Positions 49,405 to 60,400 of a stretch of 64,000 nucleotides of DNA are shown here, piece after piece. Numbering within the stretch: the first letter of the stretch is position 1; each line of letters begins with the position of its first letter. The notes under the pieces are model-generated. The model ran no database searches and was not told where the DNA came from. It worked only from the letters and a program-made list of their open reading frames with translations. The position numbers were made by a program, and so were the translations under genes. This DNA comes from Eopsaltria australis (Eukaryota; Chordata; Aves; Passeriformes; Petroicidae), in NCBI GenBank assembly GCA_034509425.1, contig JAVTVJ010000121.1, forward strand, positions 1,364,001 to 1,428,000, read 5' to 3'.

Positions 49405-50179
49405 CTGTAACAGGAAGAGGCATTAAGTCCAGCTGCATTGCCAGAGAGACCTTTGGATAACTCAGAGAGGCTGAAACTTGTGGAGCTAAGGACACTCTAT
49501 ACCTCTTTGTAATAACAAACTTGTTTCATGTTGAAAAGAAATGAAGGATTTATGCTACAAAATCAACATTCTGCTTCATATTCCTAAGGAGAATTGAATT
49601 TGACCTGTGAGGGCTGGAGGAGAGCACCATACCCTTGGACACAGCTTCAGTAATGAACTGTTAATCTGCTGCCAAACCTCAGGCCAGTTTATAACAAAGA
49701 GCTGTTAGATTTGAGCTTGCCCTTTTTCTCCCTAATTTCTTGCAGATCTTTAGTTTCTCAGGTTTGACACACTAAATTGCGAGCTACTAAACTCTGGAGT
49801 TGGCATTACCTATTCCTAAAGACTGGGGAGGAGGTGTCCCCTCAGTTCCTTAACGTTGTGGAAAGCACACAATCCTTTGTGCCTTTGATGGAAACCCCCC
49901 AGGATCCCTGTGCTCCCCAGAAATGATCGTTAATCCCGTTTGTGTTCAGTAAAGCCGCTCGGCAGTGGCTGCCGTGCTCCTGGGGAGCAAGGTGCTCACC
50001 AGCTCCAGGAGCATTCCCCAGCAGTGACAGCACAGACCCTCCCCACTGCTGTCCCATGGTTTGGCCAGAGATCCACCACTATGTGCTGCATAAATATTCT
50101 TAACAAAGGGTGCAAAACTGAAGGGAAATGATGACAGTGAGTCAAACTCTTTATCTTCAAGAACATAACTTCTGCTTAC
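49405..50179 (-). other. ALDH1A2: ALDH1A2 intron 11 (775 nt)
   Basis: This phase-2 intron splits the Trp470 codon. Its middle (about 49850-50070) is clearly more GC-rich than the flanks and includes a few CpGs, but no open frame in it resembles a known protein. No repeat family is recognised. Confidence 0.9.
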
Positions 50180-50337
50180 CAGACTGTCCCAGCCTGCATT
50201 GCTGAGGAGACTGTCAGGGCCTTGTTTATGTCATTTGTAAAAACAGCAGCTACCAGCCCAAAATCAGAGTTGTTTGCTCTCTCTATAACTTCATCCATGG
50301 TTTTAAATCTCAGTATTTCTTGAACGGGCCCAAAAAT
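50180..50337 (-). CDS. ALDH1A2: ALDH1A2 exon 11 (residues 418-469 and two bases of codon 470)
   Basis: This exon encodes [17 protein letters not shown], then [16 protein letters not shown], then [19 protein letters not shown], and two bases (TG) of the Trp470 codon. Phe419 (ALDH2 Phe401) packs against the nicotinamide ring. [18 protein letters not shown] identifies ALDH1A2 against its paralogues. The donor is gtaagc, and 158 nt matches the family exon. It has no open frame beginning with ATG that spans it and could be missed by a simple ORF scan; I found it by translating between exons 10 and 12 on the complement. Confidence 0.97.
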
Positions 50338-50765
50338 CTGCAACAAAGATTAATAATTAATAAACCAGCCCCCTCAGATACATTTTATTCTTGTTTTATT
50401 CTGCTTTCTTAATTATCTTCTCTCTCCTATTATACTCTTTAAAATTTCCCACGGTGAAATCTAGTGATAAATAGTGATAGTATATGTCTATAAAACTGCA
50501 CAAATTTCCCAAAGCAGGTGCCTCAGGGGAACTTGTCCATTCTACCCATATCTCCTCATTGATATCTAAGACCTTACAGTCAGTGACAAAAATTGAGCTT
50601 CCTTACCCAGCTGATGCCACTTACTGTGGCATAAGGAGTTCTAAAAAGATTTATTTTTTAAAATATGTTAATAATTTTCACTCTGAAGCTTTCGTCTTAG
50701 GAATTATCAAAGAAAAAAGTAATATTTAGGATATCTAAAAGGATCTTGCCCACACGTGTGAATAC
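50338..50765 (-). other. ALDH1A2: ALDH1A2 intron 10 (428 nt)
   Basis: This phase-0 intron has a weak donor (gtattc) followed immediately by the 10-bp palindrome CACACGTGTG (50751-50760), which contains a CACGTG E-box. The acceptor ends tttgttgcag. The remaining sequence is AT-rich and shows no repeat. Confidence 0.9.
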
Positions 50766-50930
50766 CTCCTCCTTGGCAATCCGCATGTCATCTGTTACAT
50801 TGGAAAACACCGTAGGTTCAATGAAGAATCCCTTTCTTCCCAGCCCCTTTCCCCCACATTCAAGTTTTGCTCCTTCAGTGATGCCACTTTGAATCAGTTC
50901 CAAGATCTTGTTGTATTGTTTTTTATCAAT
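50766..50930 (-). CDS. ALDH1A2: ALDH1A2 exon 10 (residues 363-417)
   Basis: This exon encodes 55 residues: [16 protein letters not shown], then [18 protein letters not shown], then [15 protein letters not shown] and RIAKEE. The last residue, Glu417 (ALDH2 Glu399), binds the nicotinamide ribose. The [13 protein letters not shown] segment distinguishes ALDH1A2 from ALDH1A1 (GPWGNKGYFIQP) and ALDH1A3 (SAMEDKGLFIKP). The acceptor tctctttcag is strong. The donor, GAG followed by gtattc, is the weakest of the gene in this window. Reading through it adds 22 codons and then a stop at 50697-50699, so intron retention would give a protein lacking residues 418-518. Confidence 0.98.
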
Positions 50931-51665
50931 CTGAAAGAGAAAAGAAGCTCTTTGATGTGCAGACCATGACACTTGACAATCGAGTCCAAATAGGTGTTTT
51001 TAGTCAAGTCATGTTCCAGTGAGTCAGTTCCTGCTTCCATTCGCTGCTTTTTGAACTGCAGATGCCAAAGATCTACAAGCAGGTGCTGACTGTAACCTCA
51101 GGCTCAGACTTCTTAAGGTGTGTCACCTTATGTTTGTGGTTAACCCACGCTCTTGCTAAACAATCTAGTTTACAAGAGCAAAAAAAGTAGATCATTACTT
51201 TTTGTCCCAGATTAACTTCCTAAAAATATTATAAGCCCAGCTGGTTATTAGTGGCAGGAACATTTTCTAAAGACTTATTTCTGATTATGCCCATCTTTTG
51301 CTTTGAATTCATGGATCTCCAAGCCCAGTTATGGTTGTAGACAGTTCTTTACAGTTAAGTGCTCACAGAGACTTCTGAGAGCTTCTCACAGTTTACTGCT
51401 GTATTTGGGGGGCTGAAGATCTAAATCTTGCTCTTAAAACTGGAAGGCAAACATTGATATTTAAACTGAGATTTTTTTGCTTAACAAGAAATGCCTCAGA
51501 GCTGCACAGCTTATTTATTCCTTTAGAATTTTAATCTTGAAAGCATGTGTAGTGTCAACTACCCTGGACTTTGAGTGAGTGTGCAGTGACTGACCTCTGC
51601 CTTAGTGGAGTTTAAATACTTCCAGGCACCTCCTGGGCTGTAGAGCCAAAGCCCTGCTCCTTTAC
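50931..51665 (-). other. ALDH1A2: ALDH1A2 intron 9 (735 nt)
   Basis: This phase-0 intron has donor gtaaag and acceptor ctctttcag. It is unique sequence without a recognisable repeat or regulatory element. Confidence 0.9.
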
Positions 51666-51850
51666 CTGTGGACCTTGTTCTGTAGTTGGGTCAAAAGGAC
51701 TCCCCACAACTCTTCTCTTTGCACGTTCCACACTTCTTCTAACAAACTCTTCATAGATTGATTCTTCCACATAAATCCGTGAGCCTGCAGTGCAGCATTG
51801 ACCTTGATTGAAGAAGACTCCTTGGTGAGCTTGTTCCACAGCGTAGTCCA
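51666..51850 (-). CDS. ALDH1A2: ALDH1A2 exon 9, catalytic cysteine exon (residues 301-362)
   Basis: The first two bases complete Leu301, then [19 protein letters not shown] and so on to DPTTEQGPQ. It contains the ALDH cysteine active-site signature [13 protein letters not shown]. The second cysteine, Cys320 (ALDH2 Cys302), is the nucleophile that forms the thiohemiacetal with retinaldehyde. The segment [23 protein letters not shown] is characteristic of ALDH1A2; the human protein has RIF where this one has RIY (family sequence recalled from memory). The acceptor ends ggttttccag and the donor is CAG followed by gtaaag. Length is 185 nt, as expected. Confidence 0.98.
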
Positions 51851-54319
51851 CTGGAAAACCAAGACAGCACACGTTGCACTGGAACACCGTGGGCAAATCT
51901 GCCTTTGCTCCAGTGTTGTGTGTATTACACAGTGCCACATTTGTGAAACTTCAGTAGTAGGATTTGTTTAAGTAAAACTAAATCAAAACGTCCTATAGTT
52001 GTGTCAGGTCATAAATGGGGATGATTCCCTCTGGAGAAATTAAGACAGTGCTTTAGCAGTCAATAGGAGTAGGACATGCAAGAACAACTTCACCAGGGTC
52101 TTATATCCAGCAAAATGTCATTTACCGAGTAAAACTCTTAAGGGAACCTTAGAAGCAGGATGTGCCCCACATAAATAAATCTGACTGCATCACTATAGGA
52201 GAGGAAAATGTGTCTGTAATCCCAAACTGGCACTGGGTTTAATAATTCATGAGTGAGAATTACAGCAAACCACATATGTAGGAGAATTTGACTTTGATAA
52301 TGGCAAAGCCCATCCTTCCCAAAAAGCTAGATTCTTTTTCTGCAACATAGAAATTTCCTCCTGGCCCATGCAGATAACTGGGTAAGGCTTTAAAATTACA
52401 GACCTGTTATAGAACAAGCAACCCTCGACTTCTACTCTGGCTTCCTTGGAGTACAACTAACACATTCTGTCCAAGTAGGAGAGAGGATCTGGTCATATTT
52501 CATAGACATTCAAGGCCACATTCTTACATTGGGTGTAATAACTGACTAGACAAGAATAATGAATTCATCCCTAAACAGTGATGCCCTGCAGCATTGTAGT
52601 ACCTCTGTTACCAGCTGTAGCACTTTGGAACATTGCTTAAAGTATAATCTTTTATGGACTAAACAAAACAGCAGTGCTTTACTTTCAGCACATTCTAGAC
52701 AACTCTAACAGAAACGTCTTTTTCTGCCCTCAGTGTGGTCTTTAGAAAAATTATATGGGATGTTCTCTGGACCACATTCAAATTTTCCCTGGCTGCTCCA
52801 TGGAGATTGAGAGCACCAGTGGATAGCTGTGATTAACTAATGTTTCTTCCTCTATTGTTAACAGTTTTTCACTATGAAGGGCTCTAACCATTCTTTGGTT
52901 TTTTGGTGCACTAAACCTTCAACAGCTTTATCATGCTTTCTGCTAACTTTTGGCACAGTGTTCCTCAAGCAGAACAAACAGCTCCTTTGGAATGGTGAGA
53001 CAATTGCTGTTTTAAAATAATCAGAGCTTTGAAGTTTAAATCTTAGGCCAAGTGCTGGAGGTTGTAATTGGGGGGAGACCAGAGAGCAGTTGTCCTTCCC
53101 TCGTGAAAGGTCATAACACAGACCTGTCCCTGGCACATGTCACTCTACTAGAAATGTTTAGGTGATAGAGTCTGAGATAGCAGGTGAGGGACATTTGAGG
53201 TGTGGTGGTATCTGGTGGGAGGTGGAGATGAGTAACTGGGGTAGAAGGCTGTAATATCTGTGTCTGGCTCCAGCTGACAAGAGTTTTTTTAGGTTACCAG
53301 GATGACTGTGGCTGAAATTTCAATCCTCGACTTGGTAAAGCATTTCTAGGTTGAAAAGCTGCTGGAAATTGTCAAGCTTTCCCTAGTTTTTCAGATACTG
53401 ATAAGTTTTGAAAATGGATACAGGATTGTAACCATCTCTTGTAATTCATGCCATTCAAAATCTATTCACTTCCCCATTTAAATTAGAAGACCAAATTCTT
53501 ATGTGTCTATTGCGGTTGCAAAGTTCTCAGAAAGGGCATTGAGTACAGTGTGCCTGCACCCTGCCTGAAACAAGAGCTGAGAGCAAGGTGTGAACCATCT
53601 CATTCATCGTAAGGGGGTGTTAACTTCAAAACCTCCTGCTGACAATTTAGATATCAACATTGTAACTATTTCGTTGCTGATAATTTAAGCAGAAACTTCC
53701 AGTTTGTGTTTATATCCTATCCTAAACAGCTGTCCTGTACCTTCTCAGGTGCCAGAAATCTCAGCTGCACAACATCATACATCTGCCAGAATTTTCAGCT
53801 CCCTGCTGACAGTGGCAGTGAGAATATTTCAATACACAATTCTTTAGTTGCGAAAATTTTAAAAATGGAATAATCTCCCTTTGCAACTACTTAACAAAGG
53901 AATACTGCACTGACTAGATTAACAAGTTAAGTGTACATAAAAGTCCTCCCTTTATAATTGCTTTGAAACAGAAAAATCACAGAATTTCCAGATTTAAAGC
54001 ACTAAATTACCTTGCTGCAGAGCATAGGATGGCAAATGTGTGCGGGACTAGGACTGTGAAAAAGACCATGTCTATATGCTTGGTTATAACCTTTTTTCTG
54101 CTTTCTTGTTGACTATGAATCTGTGGGTTCAAAAGTTGTATTTTTATAAAAGATAGCACACCTTAGGTTGCTTCTGTAAGATTGAAAAATGCCATTAGAT
54201 ACAGCTGTATTGCTTCACTTCACTTTGTATGAAAGATGTGCCCTAAAATTAATTTTAAAAAAAGGAAAAAGACATAATGCAAACATGTTTTTAGCAAAAA
54301 TATGGAAGTTCTGACTTAC
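51851..54319 (-). other. ALDH1A2: ALDH1A2 intron 8 (2.5 kb)
   Basis: This phase-1 intron splits the Leu301 codon. I see only unique AT-rich sequence with short A runs (about 54257-54270), no repeat I can name and no additional ALDH-like exon. The 92-aa frame at 52858-53136 on the minus strand resembles nothing known and is probably chance. Confidence 0.85.
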
Positions 54320-54422
54320 AATCAGCATCTGCGAAAATAATGTTTGGGCTTTTCCCACCCAGCTCCAGTGTGACTCTCTTCAAATTACTCCTTCCAGCTG
54401 CTTCTTGGATCAGCTTCCCAAC
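54320..54422 (-). CDS. ALDH1A2: ALDH1A2 exon 8 (residues 267-300 and first base of codon 301)
   Basis: This exon encodes [18 protein letters not shown], then [16 protein letters not shown], plus the first base of a Leu codon completed in exon 9. It carries the ALDH family glutamate signature LELGGKSP; Glu286 (ALDH2 Glu268) is the general base that activates the catalytic cysteine. The acceptor ends cctttcag and the donor is gtaagt, the strongest form of the consensus. Length (103 nt) and phase match the conserved ALDH1A exon structure. The residues after DAD in the continuous open frame (CKSELPYFC) are intron read-through, not protein. Confidence 0.97.
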
Positions 54423-57400
54423 CTGAAAGGAAATGGAGACACATTTTACAGGGAATGTACTCATACAGTTCATTTTAACAGCCAAGGTTGGCTATCAGTA
54501 GAGCAGAGCTTTAAATAATCCAGCAGGTTCTTCGTTCCAAACATATTCTCATCAGTAGTGGACAGCTTTCCTTTTTTTTCTTCTAGAAATAGAGAGAAGA
54601 TAAGGCATAGCACTAAGTTTGTGTACCATTCATCCCTATGCAGCTATGCTAAAATGGCTTGGGGCTTTCTTTTAGGGCATTTTAGGAGGGCTGAATTAGA
54701 AATTTGAAATGGATTTAACTAGAATTACTTCCATCCAAACCACTGACATGTTCGCAAAGCTTAATACATCTAATTCTGATGAAATCATCCTCCTCCTCTG
54801 CAGGATTAACAGCACAGAGCAGAATACCAAGCAGGGCAAGAAGTTACAAAAGCACCATCCCAGACCTGACCCACAGCTGCATCACAGATAATCTTAATAT
54901 GGGTTGAGGAGGTCAAAATCAGCTCCAAAATGTCTTTGTAGATTGTGGGGTCAGCTGGAGCAGTCACAAATTGCAGATTTCACCAATGAACATGAGAGTA
55001 GATTAAATGGAGTAGCAATCTGACAGCTACAAATTTGACGTTCTTCCACATCAGTACAGCTGGAGAGGCAGCTGTGCTCCCTGGAAATTCTCCTCTCCCT
55101 GGATCAACAAATCCAAAATAGATCAGCTTTTATATGGTTGCAGTGTAACTGTGCCCATTTTGCGGCTAAGGAAGTAATCACAGGTACATTTAGGCTCCTA
55201 CATAGTAAAACAGAGGATTAAAAGTACCTATTGAATCTTGAGAAGCCTAAGAACCTTTGTAAGTGCTTTATTTTAACTGGGACATGTTTTAATGTCACAC
55301 AGAAAGTTAGAGGTGAAGTGAGATGGGAGTGAGTCCAGAGCTGGACTTTTTTCTCCGTATGGTACTCTGGTCTCTCTTTTTCTATTTTCTGTTTTCTATT
55401 TCAAAGGCTATGTGAGATTCCCTGCAGCAAGGGGTTAATGAATGAGAAGCTGAACTTCTTAGAGAATTGAAGGCAGTCTGCTAGAGAAAGTTAAGTCAGC
55501 ACTGGAGTAATCAGAAAGCAAATGAAACAGAAACCAGGGCCCCCAAAGAAAAAAAAACAAAGGAAAAACCCCACAGGATAATGAAGGAATTGTGAAGCAC
55601 TTCATGTACCTTTGTGATTAACTGTTTATCTGGTGATACCGTAGTTGAGTGTGACTGAGGTTTTTTCTTTGAAAAAAAAAAAGAAAAAGCTTTTTTTCTT
55701 TACCCCTGTATTGATGGAATGGGGTGTTGACATTATCATGAAATTCCTTGCATATCCCCTTAATTGGAGCTGATTTTATTGCTATGTTTGACTGACAGCC
55801 AGAAGTGAACCTGAAAAAAAAGGATCCTTTCTGCCTTCCACCCCCACCACATACATTGAGCACGTCATCTGGAAATTCCAGCCTCTCAAACTGTGCTGAA
55901 AATGTACACTGGAAACCAGAGTTCTGTGTTTATAGCCCGTGCCAGCCAATGCCATTCACACCCTCATTGCTTTGAACCTCCCTCTCTCAAAGAACAACAA
56001 CCAGCTATTTCCTCTCAAAAATTCACGAAGAGCAGGATGGACCAAGGAAGCCAGAGCAATGTGTCCAGCCCTCATCTCTCTGCCTTCCATTCTGCTTTAA
56101 TGTCAAAACACTTTTGTACATGTAAATAAAGATTTTGAAAGGATTCCATGCGAACAAGAGATTGACAAGTATGCAAGTCCAAGCATAGTGTATATGGCAA
56201 ATATTAAAGTTCAGAGGGCTTTGAGACAGTGGTGTTAATTTGAAAAAGTGTAGTCTGAAGTATTTTTAATACAGGGAAGTTGTTGTCAAGTTTCCAAATA
56301 AAAACTTAATAGAAAGCTTCACTGTGTCTTTCCTGTTAGAGATCAGTGTAGACATCAGGATGGTGGGGCTCATGCTGCTCAGCATTTTTGTTCACTGTGC
56401 TCCCATTGTGCCTTGTGCACTTACAAGTTGAGAAAAGTCTTAGGGAAGGCACCAGCACCGTGGTTATTTAGTGACAAAGGCGGCCTTTTGTGACTGCCCC
56501 TCTCTTTATGGAGAAAGACAGCATGAAAGGGATAAGTGATAGTGTTGCAATCTGCACGGGCTTTCAGGACACGCTTCCCGCGGTGTCTCTCAGCTCTATC
56601 CCTGAGCTCCCAATAGGCAGCACTGCCCGGAGAGGGAACGCTGGAAGAGAGGACTCCCCCACAGATAATGGAGCTGTGATTATTCAGCAGGAATGTTGGC
56701 AGAGAAAGCCCTGACTCCCCATCCTTGTTTTGAATAGGCTTCAAGATTGATATCAGGAGTATCCCGGATAGCTTGTGAAGTACCATAACCTTGTAAGCTG
56801 CATGGAGGGTGAGGCAGATGTAATTTGGTCCATCTCAAAGAAAACAATTTGTTATGCAGACCAACAACAACAAAAATTTAAAAAGTTGTTTGAGGCACTC
56901 CTGTACAACAAAGCTATTTGAAGGATAGTCCTGGAAGGGTCTGTTTCTGGCTTGTCAGTGGTGTGACGTTGGACAGTGAGAATGTATCATGATCTAAAAC
57001 ATTTGATTGTTATTTATGCCTTCTTTATATGAAAGTTTAATGTGTCTTTCAAGAGAAAGCTTAAGGAGTTGCATTTTAAATACTTTGTGAAGAAATGAAT
57101 AAACATTTGTTGTCTTTCATATTCTCTTAATTTTCTGTTTTCAGACAGAAATCTGTATTTCTAAAGGATGCAGGTGGGTTTGCCTGTTGCTGTTAAAGCA
57201 CTCCAAGTCTCATGAGTCAAAAGCAAACCTCCAGGGTTTGTGGTACTTCCTCTTCAGCTGGGTCATTTGGAATGTCTGGGTTCTCCTTTGCTCTGAACCT
57301 TCCTTTGCTCACAGATAAACAGTAAATCATCAGGGAACACCTGAATATAGGGGAACTGCAGTCTAGCTGAACAGCAGGTCATTTTCTTGACACTGCCACG

Positions 57401-60400
57401 GACAAGACAGTGAAGGGAAGAACTGCACAGGGAGATGTATAGATTAAAAGATTCCATGAGCAATGCAGAGTCTGACAGAGGAGATATACATCATCAGTTA
57501 GGCATTTTAAATAATACCCCATATATCTTTCTTGGGATATTGAGAGAATATCTGAAGAACAGTAGTGGTTTAAGTTACAAGAGACCGATTCAGTTTTGGG
57601 GAGATGGTGTGGCCAGACAGAAATTTTCAATGTTTTCAGGAAGTGCAGTTTCCTCTCTCTAGCTATTGAGAGACTGGATGTCAGTGTTTTGGCAAAACCC
57701 TCAAGCCCATGCTGCTGCTCACTCAGTCTGCCTTATTTTTTATGAATTCCATATTATATCCAAAATCTTTCTGAGATGCATTTTAGAACCTCATGGCATT
57801 TTCAGGGTGTGTCTTCTGCAAGGACAAGTGAATTTGAAATACTGGCATGAAGAAGAGCAGCTTTATTTTGCAATGCCCTGTGTGAGGAGCAGCCCTGAAA
57901 AGAGCATGCTGAATAGTGCAGCACAAGTAAAAAGGCAATCCCAAAAAAAATTCCTGGAGAGAATCTTAAGCTATAAATGGCTCATTTGTTCCGTAAGTTA
58001 AGTCCTGGCCCCATGGAAGTCTGTGGCTAAACTCTTACTAAGCTTGGTAGGATTGATACACCATCCCATTTGTGATTCATTTTGACATGCATCTTTTGTA
58101 GGCAAAGAACCACAACAATTGCCCAAGGACAGCTTCCTAAATGCTACCAAAAACACAAAGGAAGGAAAAGGGAAACAACTTCTTCTCATTCACGAGGCAC
58201 AAGCTGTCCAAGATAGGATCCAGAGAATCAGCAACGAATGCTAATGTAGCCTCCCTAAATCCTTACACAGGGCATGTGTGTAGCACCATAAGCTCACAGA
58301 CTTCTCAGAACAGGTCAGATCACTTTTAGGATTCTTATTGCTAAAGCAGAAAATGCCAGGTTGCAATTCTTCATGAAGCCTAAAACCAGCAAGAGATTGT
58401 GTGATCCAGGAGAGCTCACACAACTCACAGCCTGTGCAGTAGGAAGACATTCTGTCTACATCATGCATTGGGACATTCATCTCACTTCGGAAATGAAAGG
58501 AGAATCCTGCTGAGTAAATTAGAATCAGTGGTAATACAGCTGTTAGCTACAAACATTTGTTTGGCATGAATCAATCTCAACTCTCCCGTAGTTTGCTTTG
58601 ATGGTCTCTCTAGTATCTTGTTGACTAATGATGAGATCATGGTTTGTTAATCTAAGTGCATAAAGAAAACATTCTGCCAAGCAAAATGCAGACTCTTTTG
58701 CTGGGGTTTATTGCAGTTGTTTATAGACCTTTTGTTTACACAGGCATCCAAACCAATTTGTTGGATATTTATTTGGGTTACTCTACAGAACTGCCTGAAC
58801 ACAGACTTGAATCCTATCTTAAATCTGTCTGCATTTTAATGGGTCGTAGTTTGAACAAAGTGGAAACCAGCCACTTAGGATACATTTCTTGTTGGCCAGA
58901 ACTTCAAATGTTTTGTGTGCTATCTATAATTCTCATCTTGAGAGCATTTAACAACTGGAGGGAGTTGTAAGCCACTCTGATTTGGAGGTTACACATTTGG
59001 TTTTAAACAGAAGTTACTAGAACTCATTAAACTTTTGCAACAGTCAAAATACAATTTTTTATCCCAGGCAGGGCTTTAAATCTGCATTTTAAAAAATTTA
59101 TAACTTCTTACTCTCCATAATTGTCTCTGATTTTAAACCCAGAACATACTGCCCTCAACTATTCCCTGTGTACCAGGAACTTATGGGTACACCATCCCCA
59201 CCCACAGTTCCAATTCAGATGGAGCACACAGGTACCAACTTGGGCAGGCAGCTCACAGCAGGAAAATGGCTGTATTTGCAAAGCCTTAACTGAGCTCACA
59301 GATTGGAATGGAAATAAAGGCAAATTAAGAGTAAACCTGCTTCTGATGGCTGCTTTTCTCTAATATTTGAAGGCCTCTCACCTTTTTGGCATAGCAGAAG
59401 TTCTTTCAGAGAATAAAAAAGCAATATGAAGAAATTCTTTGTATTTCTGGTATGTGTAAGAATTGTCCCCTCATCAGCATTTGTCTTGGAAATAAATAAA
59501 GCCCACTGTTATTTCACTGTAGAGACTTGTAGAATGTCTCCTGTATTTCTGAGCACTGCAGCCTAACAGCAGATACCTGGGAATGCCAGACATCCTGAGT
59601 TTGGATCTGTTCTTAAACTCAGAAATTGTCAATTACTAGTTTTAATTAAATGGTTGCTAGTAATTTTTTAAAGGAACTCATAGAAGAATATGTGGAACAG
59701 TGAAGAGGCTGCGGCCGAGAGGGGCAGTGCAAAAGGAAAAGGCATGTACAGCAAACAATGGGGATAGTGGGACACAGCTGTGCTTTACAGTACCTCTCCC
59801 AGGCTCCCAGTGAGTAGGAGTTTCACCCTGCAGCTGGGGACCAGAAGGATCAAGGAGAAATTCAGTAAGATGTAATGAGATATTTAAGTTGATTATGGAC
59901 TTTCAAGGAAAGGTAGGAAAAGGATAGGAGCAACTGTTAACATGGTCATATTGGCTGGAAGAAAGTTTGGTTATGGCAGTTTAAATTTCATGTGATTGTG
60001 GAAGATGAGGAAAAAATGTGTCTGTGAAGCCTGAGAGGAGATTGCTGTAATTAAGGAGGATCATGGATTAGCCCTGGTTCACTAAAACCAACACAGTAAA
60101 AATAAACATTTTGGTTAAAATGCCTGTACCAAACAAGCTGCTGAAGAGTGAGCCTCTGAAGAGTGGCTAGCAGAGAAGCCAAGAAAGCTACTGGAATCTA
60201 AGGAGGCGCAGTATTTTAGGTGGGCTTTCATACTCAGTATGATTTTATTTCTTTCAGTGTGACAGTTGTCAGAGTGAAATCCATAGCCTGTCAGGTATTT
60301 GCAGAACCATTTTCCTTCCTAGGGAGCTGTGGAGGGAAGAGTTTTGAGATCCATGTGCTAGGGAATTGGGAGAGGGAGAGGATCCATAGGAGGGTGTTTC

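Noticed and set aside
50697..50972. 91-aa ORF spanning exon 10 taken as a complete gene
   Set aside because: Only 50766-50930 is ALDH1A2 coding. Both ends of the frame are intron read-through beyond the splice sites.
51662..51940. Second minus-strand frame overlapping exon 9
   Set aside because: It is a shadow of exon 9 in another register; the ALDH cysteine motif is only in the other frame.
53090..53130. AGGTCA-like half sites suggesting a retinoic acid response element
   Set aside because: The half-sites are inverted with a spacing that does not match DR1, DR2 or DR5 arrangements, and single half-sites are common by chance.
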